Source of the DNA: JBPOFM01 sp041391925
Lineage (GTDB): Bacteria; Bacteroidota; Bacteroidia; Flavobacteriales; Flavobacteriaceae
Direction: 5' to 3'
Assembly: GCA_041391925.1 (NCBI GenBank)
Contig: JAWKNA010000006.1
Coordinates: 325,297-389,296 of the forward strand
DNA: 64,000 bases
The notes under the pieces were generated by a model. It searched no databases. It was not told the origin of the DNA and was given only the letters and a program-made list of their open reading frames with translations. Positions 36,753-50,310 of this stretch are shown piece after piece. The translations under genes and the position numbers were made by a program. Position 1 is the first letter of the stretch; every line of letters begins with the position of its first letter.

Positions 36753-38978
36753 TTAATTTTTATACTTGCTGGCTCTTAAATTTTCTGCTTGTTTGTCTTT
36801 AGCTTTTTGTTCTTTTATAGCTTTCTGTTTAAGGTAAGCCACTTTCTCTTCATCACTATTCCATGCAGCTTTACTAGCATTTGTAGAAGAAAGTCTTCCA
36901 GAGACACAACTAACATCTATCACATAATTACCAGTAGCGCTATTATAACCACCTAAATATATATAATATGTTGTTCCGCTAACAGCAGTAAATGTTGCAA
37001 TTGATGAAACCTCTGGAGTAACTCCACTGTCATCATCAGCAACAACACAAGTATAGGAATCACAAGCTCCTGTAAATACTTTAATATGCGTATCAAAATC
37101 ACTACCTTCAGTAGACACAGTAACATCACCATTTTCACCTGCTGTGTAAGTGTACCATACTCCTTGGACATTATCGGAACCAAATATACCGACACTACAT
37201 TCAGTATTTGATGTTAAATCATCACTCGTAGAAAAAGTAGTATTTCCAGTATCAGAACCACCGCAAACAATTGGGAAGGCTCCACTACAAAGATCGTTCA
37301 TTGGTGCAGGCTCGGGAATCACACAAGATACATTAAGTGTATAATCACCACTATTAGCTTGATAACCTGTCACATAGAAATAATAAGTTGTCCCAGAAGT
37401 TGCATCAAATACAACTCTAGATCTAGTCCCAATCCCAGAAGTATCATCGTTTGCACCTACACACAAAAGTGTTCCACAATCACCGCTAAATACACCAAGT
37501 TTCGTATCAAAAGCACTGCCTACAGTATCAACTGTAAGGTTGGCATCTTCACTTGCAGTATACTTATACCAAACACCTGGTGCGGTAGTGAGATCTGTTA
37601 TACCATTACAATCTGCTGGAGCATCGGCATTAGTTGCAGCCGCTGTTGAGCCACTTACCGAGCTATTACAAGCAATATCATAAGCATCAGCACAAGCATC
37701 TGGCTCAGGTAGTGGTGGTACAAATTCTGAAATAGTCAATTCATAAGTTCCCGCAGAAGTATTCCAACCTCCTAAAAAGATGTAATACGTTACGTCAGCT
37801 TGGGCTGAAAATTGAACTTCAGCGTTATAATTAAAATTATCAATATCTACATCATCATTGTTAGCTACGCAATCGAGGGAGCCACAAGTTCCAGAAAAAA
37901 CTCTCATTTGCGTATCAAAATCAGTACCAGCGTTATCAGTACTGGCAACTATATCAATATCGACAGGCGAAGTAAAAGTATACCATACTCCAATTCCGTC
38001 TGCCGATCCCAATAGATTGTCGTCACAATTACCTACAGGAGTATCTCCATTTGTTGCAGTAAAGCCAAATGCATCAGTAAATCCAGTTATGTCATCTCCA
38101 ACCGATACTGGTAGAGCATCTTCACAAAAATCATTAGCAATTCCTGCCGAAGAGCAATCCGTATCACTAACGAAGGTTCCGGAAGAAGCCTGATAATCTG
38201 GTGCTGACCAAGTTCCAGAGACCTCTGAACATGCAACATTATCAGTATATCTATCATATGTATGTGTTCCTGACCAATTTACAACATAACCTAAAATGCT
38301 TGCAGAACCAGCAATTTCACAGGTTGTAAAGTCACCAGTGTCCGTACAATTACTTTGTTCTGTACTATCAGTTGTATTATAAAGACGGCCTCCATACCAT
38401 ATTTGAGTTGAATACGTTTGGTCACCAAAGCCAACAGACATTACGTTCCAGGTACGACCACTAGTGGGGAAACCTCCAGTACCGGCTGTACGCATGTAAG
38501 TACCGGTTACAGTAGTAAGAGGTGCTCTAGATAAGTTTTTGGCAATTAAAATATCTGATGCTTTATTGTCAAAATTTACATCAGAAATTACAGGATTTGT
38601 ACCATCGCCTCCTACAGAGAAATCTAAAGTAGCATTGATATTACTTAAACCTTCAGATGAAAAATGTAAATTGCTAATAGTGTTATCAGCTGTAAGTTTA
38701 ATACTAGAGCTTTTAAGCTCTACCATTACTCCACTACTCAAAGTAATTTTTGCAATAGCTTCATTGGACGGAGATAATGTTACAACTACCGTACCGCGAG
38801 TTAAACCGTCGTTAGTTGAAAACAATCCTTTGTAAAGACCTAAATAGGAATTATCGAACTGGTCAGCTGCCAATCGATCGTTTGGATCATCTGTCGTTTG
38901 TTTCTCGAATGTGTCTTGCGAACATGAGAGTGCAAAACATGATAAAATTGTTAGAAAAAGTAATTTGTGAATTTTCAT
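36753..38978 (-). CDS. large repeat lipoprotein, paralogue of the neighbouring gene
   Basis: About 741 residues from the ATG at 38978 (MKIHKLLFLTILSCFALSC, lipobox ALSC); the upstream ATG at 39044 is rejected because it would bury the signal. The N-terminal 230 residues closely follow the neighbour (DNSYLGLYKGLFSTNDGLTRG, GTGGFPTSGRTWNVMS). Three repeats follow (NDFCEDALPV / GVWYTF / FDTQMRVFSGTCGSLDC / TYYIFLGGWN and so on). There is no CUB domain; instead the protein ends in a lysine- and glutamate-rich helix (KAIKEQKAKDKQAEN). Likely surface-exposed; function unknown. Confidence 0.82.
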   Translation of the reverse strand: MKIHKLLFLTILSCFALSCSQDTFEKQTTDDPNDRLAADQFDNSYLGLYKGLFSTNDGLTRGTVVVTLSPSNEAIAKITLSSGVMVELKSSSIKLTADNTISNLHFSSEGLSNINATLDFSVGGDGTNPVISDVNFDNKASDILIAKNLSRAPLTTVTGTYMRTAGTGGFPTSGRTWNVMSVGFGDQTYSTQIWYGGRLYNTTDSTEQSNCTDTGDFTTCEIAGSASILGYVVNWSGTHTYDRYTDNVACSEVSGTWSAPDYQASSGTFVSDTDCSSAGIANDFCEDALPVSVGDDITGFTDAFGFTATNGDTPVGNCDDNLLGSADGIGVWYTFTSPVDIDIVASTDNAGTDFDTQMRVFSGTCGSLDCVANNDDVDIDNFNYNAEVQFSAQADVTYYIFLGGWNTSAGTYELTISEFVPPLPEPDACADAYDIACNSSVSGSTAAATNADAPADCNGITDLTTAPGVWYKYTASEDANLTVDTVGSAFDTKLGVFSGDCGTLLCVGANDDTSGIGTRSRVVFDATSGTTYYFYVTGYQANSGDYTLNVSCVIPEPAPMNDLCSGAFPIVCGGSDTGNTTFSTSDDLTSNTECSVGIFGSDNVQGVWYTYTAGENGDVTVSTEGSDFDTHIKVFTGACDSYTCVVADDDSGVTPEVSSIATFTAVSGTTYYIYLGGYNSATGNYVIDVSCVSGRLSSTNASKAAWNSDEEKVAYLKQKAIKEQKAKDKQAENLRASKYKN

Positions 38979-39220
38979 AGATAATAGATTAATAGTTAAT
39001 GAAAGTTCAATATAATAAAAATATGTTAATATATTAAAAAACAAAGTAGTAAATTTTCGCTAAAAAATGTTTAATTGGATAAACGGCAATTTTGTCCCTT
39101 TAATGGAGTAATTCATATGGTATTATATAAAGGTATACGAGAGGTTAAAAATTTTGACGCTTCAAAATTTAAATCCCTAACTATTTCGAATAATGAAAAT
39201 GAGAATGATAAAAATCTGTA

Positions 39221-40930
39221 TTAATTCAAGACTATTTTTTTTGTAACCAGCTTATCATTTATTTGAATATTTAAAAAATATATTCCTTTGGAAAATGAAG
39301 ACATATCAATGCTTGGATTAGTTTGATTAACAAACTTTGAAACTATTTTTCTACCTGAAACATCTAGAATATCAATTTTAAAATTAGCATTAGTTTTAAA
39401 ATAAACCATTCCGCCTGTAGGATTTGGGAATATCCTTATGTCGTCCACTTCAAAATCAACAGTTGACAGAGCTGTACTGCCTTCAATGATATTCAATGTT
39501 TGATTGGGAATGACATCCGTTAGAATATCCTCAATACCGCTTAACCATTTTACTTTGATGTAATCTATGGCTGTTGCATCTCCTACACCAAAAAATTCTG
39601 TTCCCGAATTTTGCCCTAAAAATGATTCACCACATAGAGTATAACGATTCATAAGTTGTCCATTTACCGACACTTCAATCCAGGAACCAATCCCATTTCT
39701 ATTGCTTTGGACTCCTGTGAGCTTTACTTTTAACCAATTGTTTGTTCCTCCAGAATTCTTCCATAAAGAACTATTTTGTGGAGCATCATTATTTACAAAA
39801 ATATCAACATACCCATCATTATTTATATCTCCTATGACATTTGAGTAACTATGGAAAGTATCAACATTAAATCCAGCATTTGTTGGCACTTGAAACATCC
39901 CATTAGCTAAACATTCAAAAAAGGCACTCACATTCAACTCAGCTGTACTAGCGTACAAATCCAAATCCATATCATTATCGGCATCAAAAAAATTAGCCCC
40001 CCATGAAAAATGATTTAGAATCGTACCTGTGGACATGGAAAGATTTGTGAAGGTTCCATCTGCATTGTTTTTGAGAAGATAATTACCCTCAGAAGTATTG
40101 GTTATATAGATGTCCAACCACCCGTCATAATTATAGTCTTCTACTGCGGTTGACATAGCGTTCATCTGTATATTAGATCCAGATGCAACACTAACATCTG
40201 TAAAAGTTCCATTACCATTGTTTCTATAAAGTACATTTCTAGTTGTCATCCTATCATTGATGACGTAAATATCCTGAAAGCCATCATTATTGAAATCAAA
40301 AAATGCTGAACAAAATGAAAAGTTACTTGCATTACCTATACCTGCTGATTGTGAAACGTTTGTGAACGTTCCATTACCATTATTATGGTAAAGGTAATTG
40401 GGTTTTATACCTGAATAGTCTAAATTTGAAATGAAAACATCTAGAAAACCATCATTGTCATAGTCTCCAAAAGAGGCTCCAAATGTTTTTAAAGATGCAT
40501 TTGGAAATCCAGCTGCAACAGTTACATCGGTGAAATTGAAACTGCCATCATTATTAAATAGCTTATTTATTCCGTTTGCAACAGCCACGAAGAAGTCATT
40601 ATCGCCATCATTGTCATAATCCACCCAAATCACCTGCTTTACATCTCCTGTAACGCTAAAATTAAAAATCTCTTCTACAAATGTGCCGAAATTATTTTTG
40701 AAAAATCGCAAAGGTTGAGTACTTGATTTCCCTCCTATTGTAATATCATCCCAACCATCATTATCATAATCAAAAAAACTTAAACCTCCTGGATCTATAC
40801 CGTTTGATACTCCGCCTGAATTAACAATACCCAGTTCAATCGATTTATTTTCAAAAAAAAGTTGTGAAAATGCTGGACAATAAACAGCAAAAAGAATCAG
40901 CACTCGACATCTGTAATTAATAATTTTCAT
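39221..40930 (-). CDS. secreted FG-GAP/VCBS propeller protein with ASPIC-UnbV domain and type IX secretion tail
   Basis: 569 residues. Signal peptide (cleavage near PAFSQ), at least seven FG-GAP-like repeats with acidic metal loops (FFDYDNDGWDDI, VDYDNDGDNDFF, GDYDNDGFLDVF, DADNDMDLDLY, GDINNDGYVDIF). An ASPIC/UnbV domain (NRNGIGSWIEV, GVGDATAIDYIKVKW) and a C-terminal Por sorting domain (IFPNPTGGMVYF, ending TKKIVLN) follow. Expected to be exported by the type IX system and to bind calcium. The 242 bases downstream of its stop up to the lipoprotein start (38979-39220) show no gene. Confidence 0.9.
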   Translation of the reverse strand: MKIINYRCRVLILFAVYCPAFSQLFFENKSIELGIVNSGGVSNGIDPGGLSFFDYDNDGWDDITIGGKSSTQPLRFFKNNFGTFVEEIFNFSVTGDVKQVIWVDYDNDGDNDFFVAVANGINKLFNNDGSFNFTDVTVAAGFPNASLKTFGASFGDYDNDGFLDVFISNLDYSGIKPNYLYHNNGNGTFTNVSQSAGIGNASNFSFCSAFFDFNNDGFQDIYVINDRMTTRNVLYRNNGNGTFTDVSVASGSNIQMNAMSTAVEDYNYDGWLDIYITNTSEGNYLLKNNADGTFTNLSMSTGTILNHFSWGANFFDADNDMDLDLYASTAELNVSAFFECLANGMFQVPTNAGFNVDTFHSYSNVIGDINNDGYVDIFVNNDAPQNSSLWKNSGGTNNWLKVKLTGVQSNRNGIGSWIEVSVNGQLMNRYTLCGESFLGQNSGTEFFGVGDATAIDYIKVKWLSGIEDILTDVIPNQTLNIIEGSTALSTVDFEVDDIRIFPNPTGGMVYFKTNANFKIDILDVSGRKIVSKFVNQTNPSIDMSSFSKGIYFLNIQINDKLVTKKIVLN

Positions 40931-41193
40931 AGCGAATTTTATCCAAAATATACAATAAATTTAAACAAAAAACAACCTTCCTTCATCAATTCAATTAATT
41001 TAATCTCTAATGTGTTCTATTTTAATTGTTGTTTCAGATTATATCAAGGTTAATTTTAATATCCTGTATTGTAATTGTATGCTCAATAGGTATTTTCGGA
41101 TGATATAGGTATCCTCAGATGATAATTAATTATTAGATTGGCAATTTTGAGGTAATAATTGAAATATACTTTACGTTGAGAAGCGCTTATAAC

Positions 41194-41223
41194 AAAAAAG
41201 CCCTGCATGTTTCCATGCAGGGC
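41194..41223 (-). terminator. rRNA operon terminator
   Basis: Stem GCCCTGCATG/CATGCAGGGC (41200-41209 with 41214-41223), four-base loop, followed on the minus strand by six T. The remaining bases between 40931 and 41194 hold nothing I can name. Confidence 0.9.
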
Positions 41224-41229
41224 CCTGAA

Positions 41230-41338
41230 AAAGGCGGCGACCTACTCTCCCACGGAGTGCAGTACCATCGGCGCAAACGGGCTTAACTTCTCTGTTCGGA
41301 ATGGTAAGAGGTGAGCCCCGTCGCTATAACCACCTTAA
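41230..41338 (-). rRNA. 5S ribosomal RNA
   Basis: The minus strand reads GGTGGTTATAGCGACGGGGC, then CCATTCCGAACAGAGAAGTT and ends GTCGCCGCCTTT. These are the 5S loop B/C and closing-helix sequences of Bacteroidetes. Ends set by helix I pairing, good to a few bases. Confidence 0.93.
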
Positions 41339-41410
41339 GCTTTAGCTATATGCTCTAAGCCATAAGCAGTGGGCCTTGTAACCCATCGCTCAGGGCCTAG
41401 GGCCTAAAGC

Positions 41411-41428
41411 GTTGCGCATCCGCGCAAC
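41411..41428 (-). repeat. hairpin in the 23S-5S spacer
   Basis: Perfect inverted repeat GTTGCGC-ATCC-GCGCAAC. Possibly an RNA processing stem; this is inferred from position only. Confidence 0.5.
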
Positions 41429-41508
41429 AAATATCTTGACATGTTGAAAAAAGGGCCCTGCGGCCGTCATACATAAAAAACTGTTGCACTTACTAAAAAA
41501 CAGGCGTA

Positions 41509-44330
<2,822 letters not shown>

Positions 44331-44549
44331 TACTTTTGTCTTTTAATGAGTTTGCAACCGGTTAAAAAGCTCGTAAACTCTAACCGGCTACGTGTTACTT
44401 TGATATAACCATAGATTATATCCGTAATTTTTTTTATGTATCTTTTTTCAATATGTCAATGAACGTTTTCTTCAGAGAAGAGAACAGAGAAAATGGATTT
44501 CAGACCAAGTCTATATTCTTCTTTCTTTATTCTATCTTCTCAAAGATAG

Positions 44550-44623
44550 TGGAGAATAAGGGAGTCGAACCCTTGACCTCCTGCGTGCAAGGCAGGCGCT
44601 CTAGCCAGCTGAGCTAATCCCCC
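44550..44623 (-). tRNA. tRNA-Ala (anticodon TGC)
   Basis: 74 nt in the 16S-23S spacer. Acceptor GGGGGAT pairs with ATTCTCC, anticodon stem CCTGC/GCAGG encloses CTTGCAC, T loop TTCGACT. CCA is not encoded. Confidence 0.96.
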
Positions 44624-44725
44624 GTTTCCCGTAAAGTCGCAGTCGACGGTCTGCAGTTTGCAGTCGCTTGTGCCGACCCTCTTGGCGGACCTCTGCTTCC
44701 AGAATTTCCTTTACATAGTAGTTAG

Positions 44726-44799
44726 TAGTCTCAGGCAGACTCGAACTGCCGACCTCTACATTATCAGTGTAGCGCTCTAACCAGCTGAGCTATGAGACT
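44726..44799 (-). tRNA. tRNA-Ile (anticodon GAT)
   Basis: 74 nt. Acceptor AGTCTCA/TGAGACT, anticodon stem CTACA/TGTAG around CTGATAA, T loop TTCGAGT. The Ile-Ala pair in the spacer is the usual Bacteroidetes arrangement. CCA is not encoded. Confidence 0.96.
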
Positions 44800-44883
44800 C
44801 TACTATAGTATATCATTAATGAACCGACAGCTTGAGAACAACCCAATTGTTTCCCTTTTTGACCCCCAGGTCGCCTTTCTCTA

Positions 44884-46400
<1,517 letters not shown>

Positions 46401-46585
46401 TGAATCTTTTGTCCTTGCGGACTGTACTTCTCGACGACCAAGGAATCCAATTTCCGGTACTCAAAATGGCTTGTTCTCTTTTTTGTGCAAAACACCGTTT
46501 CCGATGCCCTGCTACGCTGTCAATCCAATATGTCTATGAACTTGTCTTCTTGCTCTGCCCAGCGCGTTTCCTTGCTAAGCGGGTG

Positions 46586-46617
46586 CAAATATAAAACCCT
46601 TTTTCCTTTCCCGCAAA
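46586..46617 (-). promoter_or_regulatory. rRNA operon promoter, proximal
   Basis: On the minus strand: TTTG (46617-46614), 20 bases, TATATTTG (46593-46586). An exact Bacteroidetes promoter, about 180 bases upstream of the 16S 5' end. Confidence 0.8.
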
Positions 46618-46721
46618 CAAAAGATGAAAATAATTTGAATTATTTTCCTGCCCCTGTCCGATGCCTGAAAGAACGTCCCGTGCCGCACCTAGCCAAACGG
46701 CCTTCCGCTTTTTCGAGGGTG

Positions 46722-46754
46722 CAAATATACCACCCTTTTTTTGTTTCCAGCAAA
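46722..46754 (-). promoter_or_regulatory. rRNA operon promoter, distal
   Basis: On the minus strand: TTTG (46754-46751), 21 bases, TATATTTG (46729-46722). It shares context with the proximal copy: GGTGCAAATATA on the plus strand is identical, and both have a pyrimidine-rich spacer. Tandem promoters are usual for rRNA operons. Confidence 0.78.
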
Positions 46755-46844
46755 CCTTTTTCCAAGTTTTTTAGATATTTTTTTTACCTTATATATTCTA
46801 TACTCATTTCTAATGCGTTAGCAATGGAGCAATTGTTTGAACTC

Positions 46845-46874
46845 TTTTATAATTGCCAAAAAGTAATTATAAAA
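46845..46874. repeat. inverted repeat between the rRNA and thrS promoters
   Basis: TTTTATAATT (46845-46854) and AATTATAAAA (46865-46874), a perfect 10-bp palindrome with a 10-base loop. No T tract follows on either strand. Confidence 0.5.
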
Positions 46875-46894
46875 AGTGAGTGGCGAGAGCGCGG

Positions 46895-46916
46895 TGGTTT
46901 ACATCTTTGTAAACCA
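46895..46916. repeat. second inverted repeat upstream of thrS
   Basis: TGGTTTAC-ATCTTT-GTAAACCA, a perfect 8-bp stem. It lies upstream of the thrS promoter, so it could be an operator or a transcription boundary rather than a leader element. Confidence 0.45.
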
Positions 46917-46970
46917 AACGACCAAAAACAGAGTAGTAATTATAGTTGTGAATTTATACCTATATATATA

Positions 46971-47001
46971 TTGTATAGAAATCTTTATACTGTTATCTTT
47001 G
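46971..47001 (+). promoter_or_regulatory. thrS promoter
   Basis: TTG at 46971-46973, 20 bases, TATCTTTG at 46994-47001. The leader to the ATG is about 20 bases, too short for a T-box. Confidence 0.75.
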
Positions 47002-47024
47002 CACACTTAATAAGTATTTGATTT

Positions 47025-48968
47025 ATGATTGATATCACTTTGCCTGACGGCAGTATAAAACAATATGAAAAGAATGTAACACCAATGGATGTTGCAAAGA
47101 GCATTAGTGAAGGTTTGGCTAGAAATGTTATTTCTGCCAGTTTTGACGGAACAACAATTGAAACGCATACGCCTTTGACCTCAAATGGTTCTTTAATATT
47201 ATATACATGGAATGATAAGGAAGGGAAAAAGGCTTTTTGGCATTCTACTGCCCACGTTTTGGCACAGGCACTCGAAGAATTATATCCTAGAGTGAAATTG
47301 TCTATTGGCCCTGCCATTGAGAATGGGTTTTATTATGATGTGGACTTGGGGGAGCAATCACTTTCTGAAAAAGATTTTAAAGCCATTGAAGATAAAATGC
47401 TGGAAATAGCAAGAGGTAAGTTTGACTTTAGCATGCGTTCTGTATCTAAAGCTGAAGCGTTATCTATGTATAAGAAGCAAGGTAACGAATATAAGGTTGA
47501 ACTTATTGAAAATCTTGAGGATGGCACAATTACGTTTTGCGACCACTCAACGTTTACGGATTTGTGTCGTGGGGGTCATATTCCAAACACTGGAATCATT
47601 AAAGCGATTAAATTACTTTCCGTCGCAGGAGCCTATTGGAGAGGTGACGAAAAGAACAAGCAATTGACTCGTGTATATGGTGTGTCTTTTCCCAAACAAA
47701 AAGACTTAACGGATTATCTAGAATTACTGGAAGAAGCAAAACGTCGGGATCATAGAAAGTTAGGTAAAGAATTGGAATTGTTTACATTCTCCTCTAAAGT
47801 CGGTCAGGGTTTGCCTCTTTGGTTGCCAAAAGGAGCTGCATTACGAGAGCGATTGGAAAATTTTCTTAAAAAAGCACAAAAAAAAGCTGGTTATGAAATG
47901 GTGGTGACACCACACATAGGTCAAAAGGAATTGTATGTAACCTCTGGACACTATGCAAAATATGGTGCCGACAGTTTTCAACCAATTCATACACCTGCCG
48001 AAGGTGAGGAGTTTTTATTGAAACCGATGAACTGTCCACACCATTGTGAGATTTATAATAACCGCCCTTTTTCATACAAAGAATTGCCTAAAAGATATGC
48101 GGAATTTGGCACTGTATATCGGTATGAGCAGAGTGGTGAATTGCATGGCTTGACTCGTGTAAGAGGTTTTACTCAAGATGATGCGCATATTTTCTGTACG
48201 CCTGATCAATTGGATAAGGAATTCAAGGATGTGATTGATTTGGTACTGTATGTTTTTGGTTCGTTAGGCTTCGAGAATTTTAGAACTCAAGTTTCTATTA
48301 GAGACCCAAAACAGCCTGAAAAATATATTGGAAGCCTTGAAAATTGGGACAAAGCTGAGCAAGCCATTATCAATGCCGCCAAAGATAAAGGTCTGGATTA
48401 CGATATAGTTGAAGGTGAAGCCGCATTTTATGGTCCCAAGTTGGACTTTATGGTAAAGGATGCCTTAGGCAGAAATTGGCAATTGGGAACTATTCAAGTG
48501 GATTATAACTTGCCTGAACGTTTTGAACTAACCTATAAAGGAAGTGATAATGAGCTACACAGACCCGTTATGATTCACCGAGCGCCATTTGGCAGTATGG
48601 AACGTTTTGTAGCTATATTGTTGGAGCATACAGGCGGAAATTTCCCATTATGGCTGATTCCAACTCAGGCAATCATTCTCTCAATAAGTGAGAAATATGA
48701 AAAATACGCGGAAAAAGTTTTAAATTTGCTGGAAAATAACGAAATTCGCGCCCTCGTTGACAATAGAAACGAGACCATTGGTAAGAAAATTCGGGAAGCT
48801 GAAATGCAAAAAACTCCCTATATGATTATCGTTGGTGAGAATGAAGAAGGTGAAAATAAGATCACAGTACGTCAACACGGTGGAGAAGATTTAGGCATGA
48901 TTAGTGTTGAAGACTTCTCGAAAATTGTTAAAAAAGAAATAAATAAGACCTTAAAAACCTTTAAATAA
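47025..48968 (+). CDS. thrS: threonyl-tRNA synthetase
   Basis: Charges tRNA-Thr. The N-terminal TGS domain (MIDITLPDGSIKQYE) is followed by the editing domain with HSTAHVLAQAL and CRGGHIPNTG, the class II catalytic core (LKPMNCPHHCEIY with a zinc-binding Cys, RVRGFTQDDAHIFC, HRAPFGSMERF) and a C-terminal anticodon-binding domain. 647 residues, full length. First gene of thrS-infC-rpmI-rplT. Confidence 0.98.
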   Translation: MIDITLPDGSIKQYEKNVTPMDVAKSISEGLARNVISASFDGTTIETHTPLTSNGSLILYTWNDKEGKKAFWHSTAHVLAQALEELYPRVKLSIGPAIENGFYYDVDLGEQSLSEKDFKAIEDKMLEIARGKFDFSMRSVSKAEALSMYKKQGNEYKVELIENLEDGTITFCDHSTFTDLCRGGHIPNTGIIKAIKLLSVAGAYWRGDEKNKQLTRVYGVSFPKQKDLTDYLELLEEAKRRDHRKLGKELELFTFSSKVGQGLPLWLPKGAALRERLENFLKKAQKKAGYEMVVTPHIGQKELYVTSGHYAKYGADSFQPIHTPAEGEEFLLKPMNCPHHCEIYNNRPFSYKELPKRYAEFGTVYRYEQSGELHGLTRVRGFTQDDAHIFCTPDQLDKEFKDVIDLVLYVFGSLGFENFRTQVSIRDPKQPEKYIGSLENWDKAEQAIINAAKDKGLDYDIVEGEAAFYGPKLDFMVKDALGRNWQLGTIQVDYNLPERFELTYKGSDNELHRPVMIHRAPFGSMERFVAILLEHTGGNFPLWLIPTQAIILSISEKYEKYAEKVLNLLENNEIRALVDNRNETIGKKIREAEMQKTPYMIIVGENEEGENKITVRQHGGEDLGMISVEDFSKIVKKEINKTLKTFK

Positions 48969-49002
48969 TTTAAAAGTTAAGTTTAATTAAAATATATAAG
49001 CC

Positions 49003-49557
49003 ATAGCAATACGAAGAGACAGAGGAAGCTTCAGAAAAACAGAAAAAGAGGAGCAACATAAAATCAATTCTAGCATTAGAGTCGATAAGGTAAGACTTGT
49101 GGGAGATAATATCGAACCAGGTATTTATTCAACAAAAGAGGCGTTAGCACTTGCAGAAGAACAAGGTGTAGATCTTGTTGAGATTTCTCCAAAAGCTGAT
49201 CCACCTGTTTGTAAGGTTATGGATTATAAAAAGTTTCTTTATGAACAAAAGAAACGTGACAAAGCTTTAAAGGCGAAAGCAACAAAAGTTGTCGTTAAAG
49301 AAATTCGTTTTGGCCCTCAAACTGATGACCATGATTACGAATTCAAAAAGAAGCATGCCGAAAAATTCCTAAAGGAAGGAGCCAAACTAAAGGCGTTTGT
49401 ATTTTTTAAAGGACGTTCAATAGTGTTTAAAGAGCAAGGCCAAATTTTATTACTGAAATTAGCTCAAGACCTTGAAGAATACGGAAAAGTTGAACAAATG
49501 CCTCGATTGGAAGGGAAACGAATGACAATGTTCATCGCACCAAAAAAAGTAAAATAA
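49003..49557 (+). CDS. infC: translation initiation factor IF-3 (ATA start)
   Basis: Discriminates initiator tRNA and start codons on the 30S subunit. The frame is open from 49000; an in-frame TAA stands at 48997. Starting at ATA 49003 gives MAIRRDRGSFRKTEKEEQ, the normal N-terminus of Bacteroidetes IF-3, whereas the first conventional start (GTG 49099) would cut off 32 residues including NSSIRVDKVRLVGDN. The rest carries LVEISPKADPPVCKVMDY and KEIRFGPQTDDHDYEFK. About 184 residues. A rare start codon fits IF-3 autoregulation, which in E. coli works through an AUU start. Confidence 0.93.
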   Translation: MAIRRDRGSFRKTEKEEQHKINSSIRVDKVRLVGDNIEPGIYSTKEALALAEEQGVDLVEISPKADPPVCKVMDYKKFLYEQKKRDKALKAKATKVVVKEIRFGPQTDDHDYEFKKKHAEKFLKEGAKLKAFVFFKGRSIVFKEQGQILLLKLAQDLEEYGKVEQMPRLEGKRMTMFIAPKKVK

Positions 49558-49625
49558 TAACACTTTCACTTAACAGATTGTGTACCGAAGATAATAAGCG
49601 AAACGTAAATTAAAAATTAGGAGAA

Positions 49626-49823
49626 ATGCCGAAAATGAAAACAAAATCTAGTGCCAAGAAACGTTTTAAACTTACTGGCACTGGTAAGATCAAAAGAAAG
49701 CACGCTTTCAAGAGTCACATCCTGACCAAGAAATCAAAAAAGCGTAAACTCGCCCTGACGCATGATACTTTAGTACATGCTGCTGACGAGAACAATGTTA
49801 AAACCATGTTACGTTTAAAGTAA
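49626..49823 (+). CDS. rpmI: 50S ribosomal protein L35
   Basis: 65 residues: MPKMKTKSSAKKRFKLTGTG, KRKHAFKSHILTKKSKKRKR-like basic run and a C-terminal TMLRLK. An AGGAG lies two bases before the ATG, one of the few SD-like sequences in the window, but it is closer than optimal. Confidence 0.97.
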   Translation: MPKMKTKSSAKKRFKLTGTGKIKRKHAFKSHILTKKSKKRKLALTHDTLVHAADENNVKTMLRLK

Positions 49824-49927
49824 CATCGTTCTAAACGGTTAAAACAAATTATAAACCCTGGAGTTAGGCAAATAAAATTTAGCAAGTGTCACTTGTAGAC
49901 CGCCTACTACAAAAAACAATTTAAGAA

Positions 49928-50275
49928 ATGCCAAGATCAGTAAATTCAGTAGCAAAAAGAGCCAGAAGAAAAAAGGTTCTTAAGCAAGCAAAGGGCTTCT
50001 TTGGAAGACGTAAAAACGTCTGGACAGTAGCCAAAAATGCGGTTGATAAAGCAATGCTTTATTCATATAGAGACCGTAGAGCAAAAAAGAGAAACTTCCG
50101 TTCATTATGGATTACGCGTATCAACGCTGCAGCCAGATTGCACGGCATGTCGTATTCAAAATTTATGGGAGGCATCAAAGCCAATAATATCGAATTGAAC
50201 CGTAAAGTTCTTGCAGATTTGGCGATGAACAACCCAGAAGCTTTTGAAGCGATTGCTAAAAAAGTAAAAAAATAG
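49928..50275 (+). CDS. rplT: 50S ribosomal protein L20
   Basis: 115 residues: MPRSVNSVAKRARRKKVLK, AKGFFGRRKNVWTVAKNAV, YRDRRAKKRNFRSLWITRIN and MNNPEAFEAIAKK. Binds 23S rRNA early in assembly and in other bacteria represses this operon. Last gene before a strong terminator. Confidence 0.98.
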   Translation: MPRSVNSVAKRARRKKVLKQAKGFFGRRKNVWTVAKNAVDKAMLYSYRDRRAKKRNFRSLWITRINAAARLHGMSYSKFMGGIKANNIELNRKVLADLAMNNPEAFEAIAKKVKK

Positions 50276-50310
50276 GCGTTTCGCCAAAACAACAAACACA
50301 TTTCGCTTAT

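Noticed and set aside
33840..41190. Mobile element or phage island
   Set aside because: Large surface proteins cluster here, but no transposase, integrase, att-like repeats or tRNA junction is visible.
46895..47024. T-box or attenuator for thrS
   Set aside because: The TTG-N20-TATCTTTG promoter lies about 20 bases before the ATG, leaving no room for a T-box; the palindromes are upstream of it.
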